Positions 5,284 through 5,763 of a DNA stretch of 5,763 nucleotides are shown piece by piece. Made by a program: the position numbers and the translations under genes. Under the pieces are notes generated by a model that did not search any database, had not been told where the DNA came from, and was given only the letters and a program-made list of their open reading frames with translations. Numbering within the stretch: the stretch's first letter is position 1; every line of letters starts with the position of its first letter. Source of the stretch: Oscillospiraceae bacterium (GTDB lineage: Bacteria; Bacillota; Clostridia; Oscillospirales; Oscillospiraceae); NCBI GenBank assembly GCA_017539635.1, contig JAFYCQ010000135.1, forward strand, positions 1 to 5,763. The letters are read 5' to 3'.

Positions 5284-5763
5284 TCTGTGGGCGAGGGTGT
5301 TTACGGCCTCGGTCAGGGCTTTTACCAGTTCGTTCGCTTCCTCAGGCGTGTTTTCCCGGGAAAAGCTGACCCGCAGAGCCCCGTCGATGATTTTCGGGGA
5401 GAGCCCCATGGCCTCCAGAACGTGGCTGCGGCCGCCCCTTTTGCAGGCGGAGGATTTCGAGACGCAGATACCTCGGGCGTCTAAATAGTTCAGCAGCACC
5501 TCGCTTCTGTATCCCGGAAGGGACAGGGGGAGGATCGAGGGCTGGCCCTCCGTCACACAAACGATGCCCGGTATGGCTTTTTGCAGGGCGTTAAGCGTGT
5601 AGTTCCGCAGCTCAAGCAGATGCTTTTCAGTCTCGCTGAGCTTTTTTGCCCCGATCTCCGCAGCCGTGCCGAAAGCGGCAATGTTTGGCAGGGCTTCCGT
5701 CCCCGGACGGAGATCTTTTTCCTGCCCTCCGCCGTAGAGCAGGGGCTTTATTTTGACCCCGGA
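5281..5763 (-). CDS. Cysteine desulfurase (class V aminotransferase fold), C-terminal part
   Basis: The 160 C-terminal residues of a PLP-dependent NifS/IscS-type cysteine desulfurase, which turns L-cysteine into alanine and passes the sulfur as a persulfide to acceptors for Fe-S clusters or tRNA thiolation. The frame is open to the right edge, so the N-terminus and the PLP lysine lie outside the window; a GTG at 5556 is internal. Visible family motifs are GGGQEKDLRPGTEALPNI (fragment residues 11-28) and the loop SSACKRGGRSHVLEAMGL (104-121), with the catalytic Cys107. The segment DGALRVSFSRENTPEE is the usual C-terminal block. The catalytic loop is two residues shorter than in E. coli IscS and is basic, as in a clostridial group often encoded beside thiI. 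Here nat follows instead. I do not assign iscS, nifS or another symbol. Confidence 0.93.
   Translation of the reverse strand, partial: SGVKIKPLLYGGGQEKDLRPGTEALPNIAAFGTAAEIGAKKLSETEKHLLELRNYTLNALQKAIPGIVCVTEGQPSILPLSLPGYRSEVLLNYLDARGICVSKSSACKRGGRSHVLEAMGLSPKIIDGALRVSFSRENTPEEANELVKALTEAVNTLAHR

Noticed and set aside
4645..5484. 279-residue plus-strand open frame opposite nat and the desulfurase
   Set aside because: It is antisense to two genes with intact catalytic motifs and shows no recognisable domain.
5281..5556. Short 91-residue desulfurase gene starting at GTG 5556
   Set aside because: The frame continues upstream to the window edge with clear desulfurase motifs, so this is an internal codon of a larger gene.
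1..5763. CRISPR array, insertion sequence, integrase or attachment site
   Set aside because: No regularly spaced direct repeats, transposase or integrase motifs were seen, and the DNA downstream of the tRNA 3' end is a terminator and a host gene, with no tRNA fragment repeat.

Overview
The window looks like chromosomal core DNA from a moderately GC-rich anaerobic Bacillota (Clostridia; an Oscillospiraceae-like gut lineage is my guess). Evidence for this is an oxygen-sensitive [FeFe] hydrogenase, a class I (4Fe-4S) fumarase made as separate subunits, a long-form HPF, strong AGGAGG-type ribosome binding sites, a tRNA with encoded CCA, and an ECF sigma/membrane anti-sigma pair. I see no insertion sequence, phage gene, CRISPR array or integration site.

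Layout. (1) 1-394, plus: the C-terminal end of an [FeFe] hydrogenase catalytic subunit with its H-cluster L3 motif, closed by a strong intrinsic terminator. (2) 404-557, minus: a tRNA-Gly(GCC) gene with a consensus promoter and a bidirectional terminator; its sequence departs from tRNA consensus at positions 15, 48 and 55. (3) 576-1409, minus: endonuclease IV (nfo), with all nine metal ligands. (4) 1410-1523: a compact divergent promoter region. (5) 1524-2366, plus: fumarate hydratase alpha subunit with no beta subunit beside it. (6) 2367-3053, plus: hpf, preceded by an extended -10 promoter and a leader hairpin that abuts the ribosome binding site, and followed by a terminator. (7) 3111-4454, plus: a two-gene cassette of ECF sigma factor (TTG start) and a single-pass membrane protein, probably its anti-sigma factor, with an ectodomain I cannot assign. 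(8) 4459-4487: a shared terminator between convergent units. (9) 4489-5763, minus: an arylamine N-acetyltransferase translationally coupled to an upstream cysteine desulfurase that runs off the window.

The genes form several short, independent units rather than one pathway: H2 metabolism, base-excision repair, a TCA/fumarate step, ribosome hibernation, envelope signalling, and sulfur mobilisation plus acetyl transfer. Nothing here is clearly a new defence or mobile system. The points most worth a second look are the sigma/anti-sigma ectodomain, the divergent tRNA-Gly, the orphan fumarase alpha subunit and the hpf leader hairpin.
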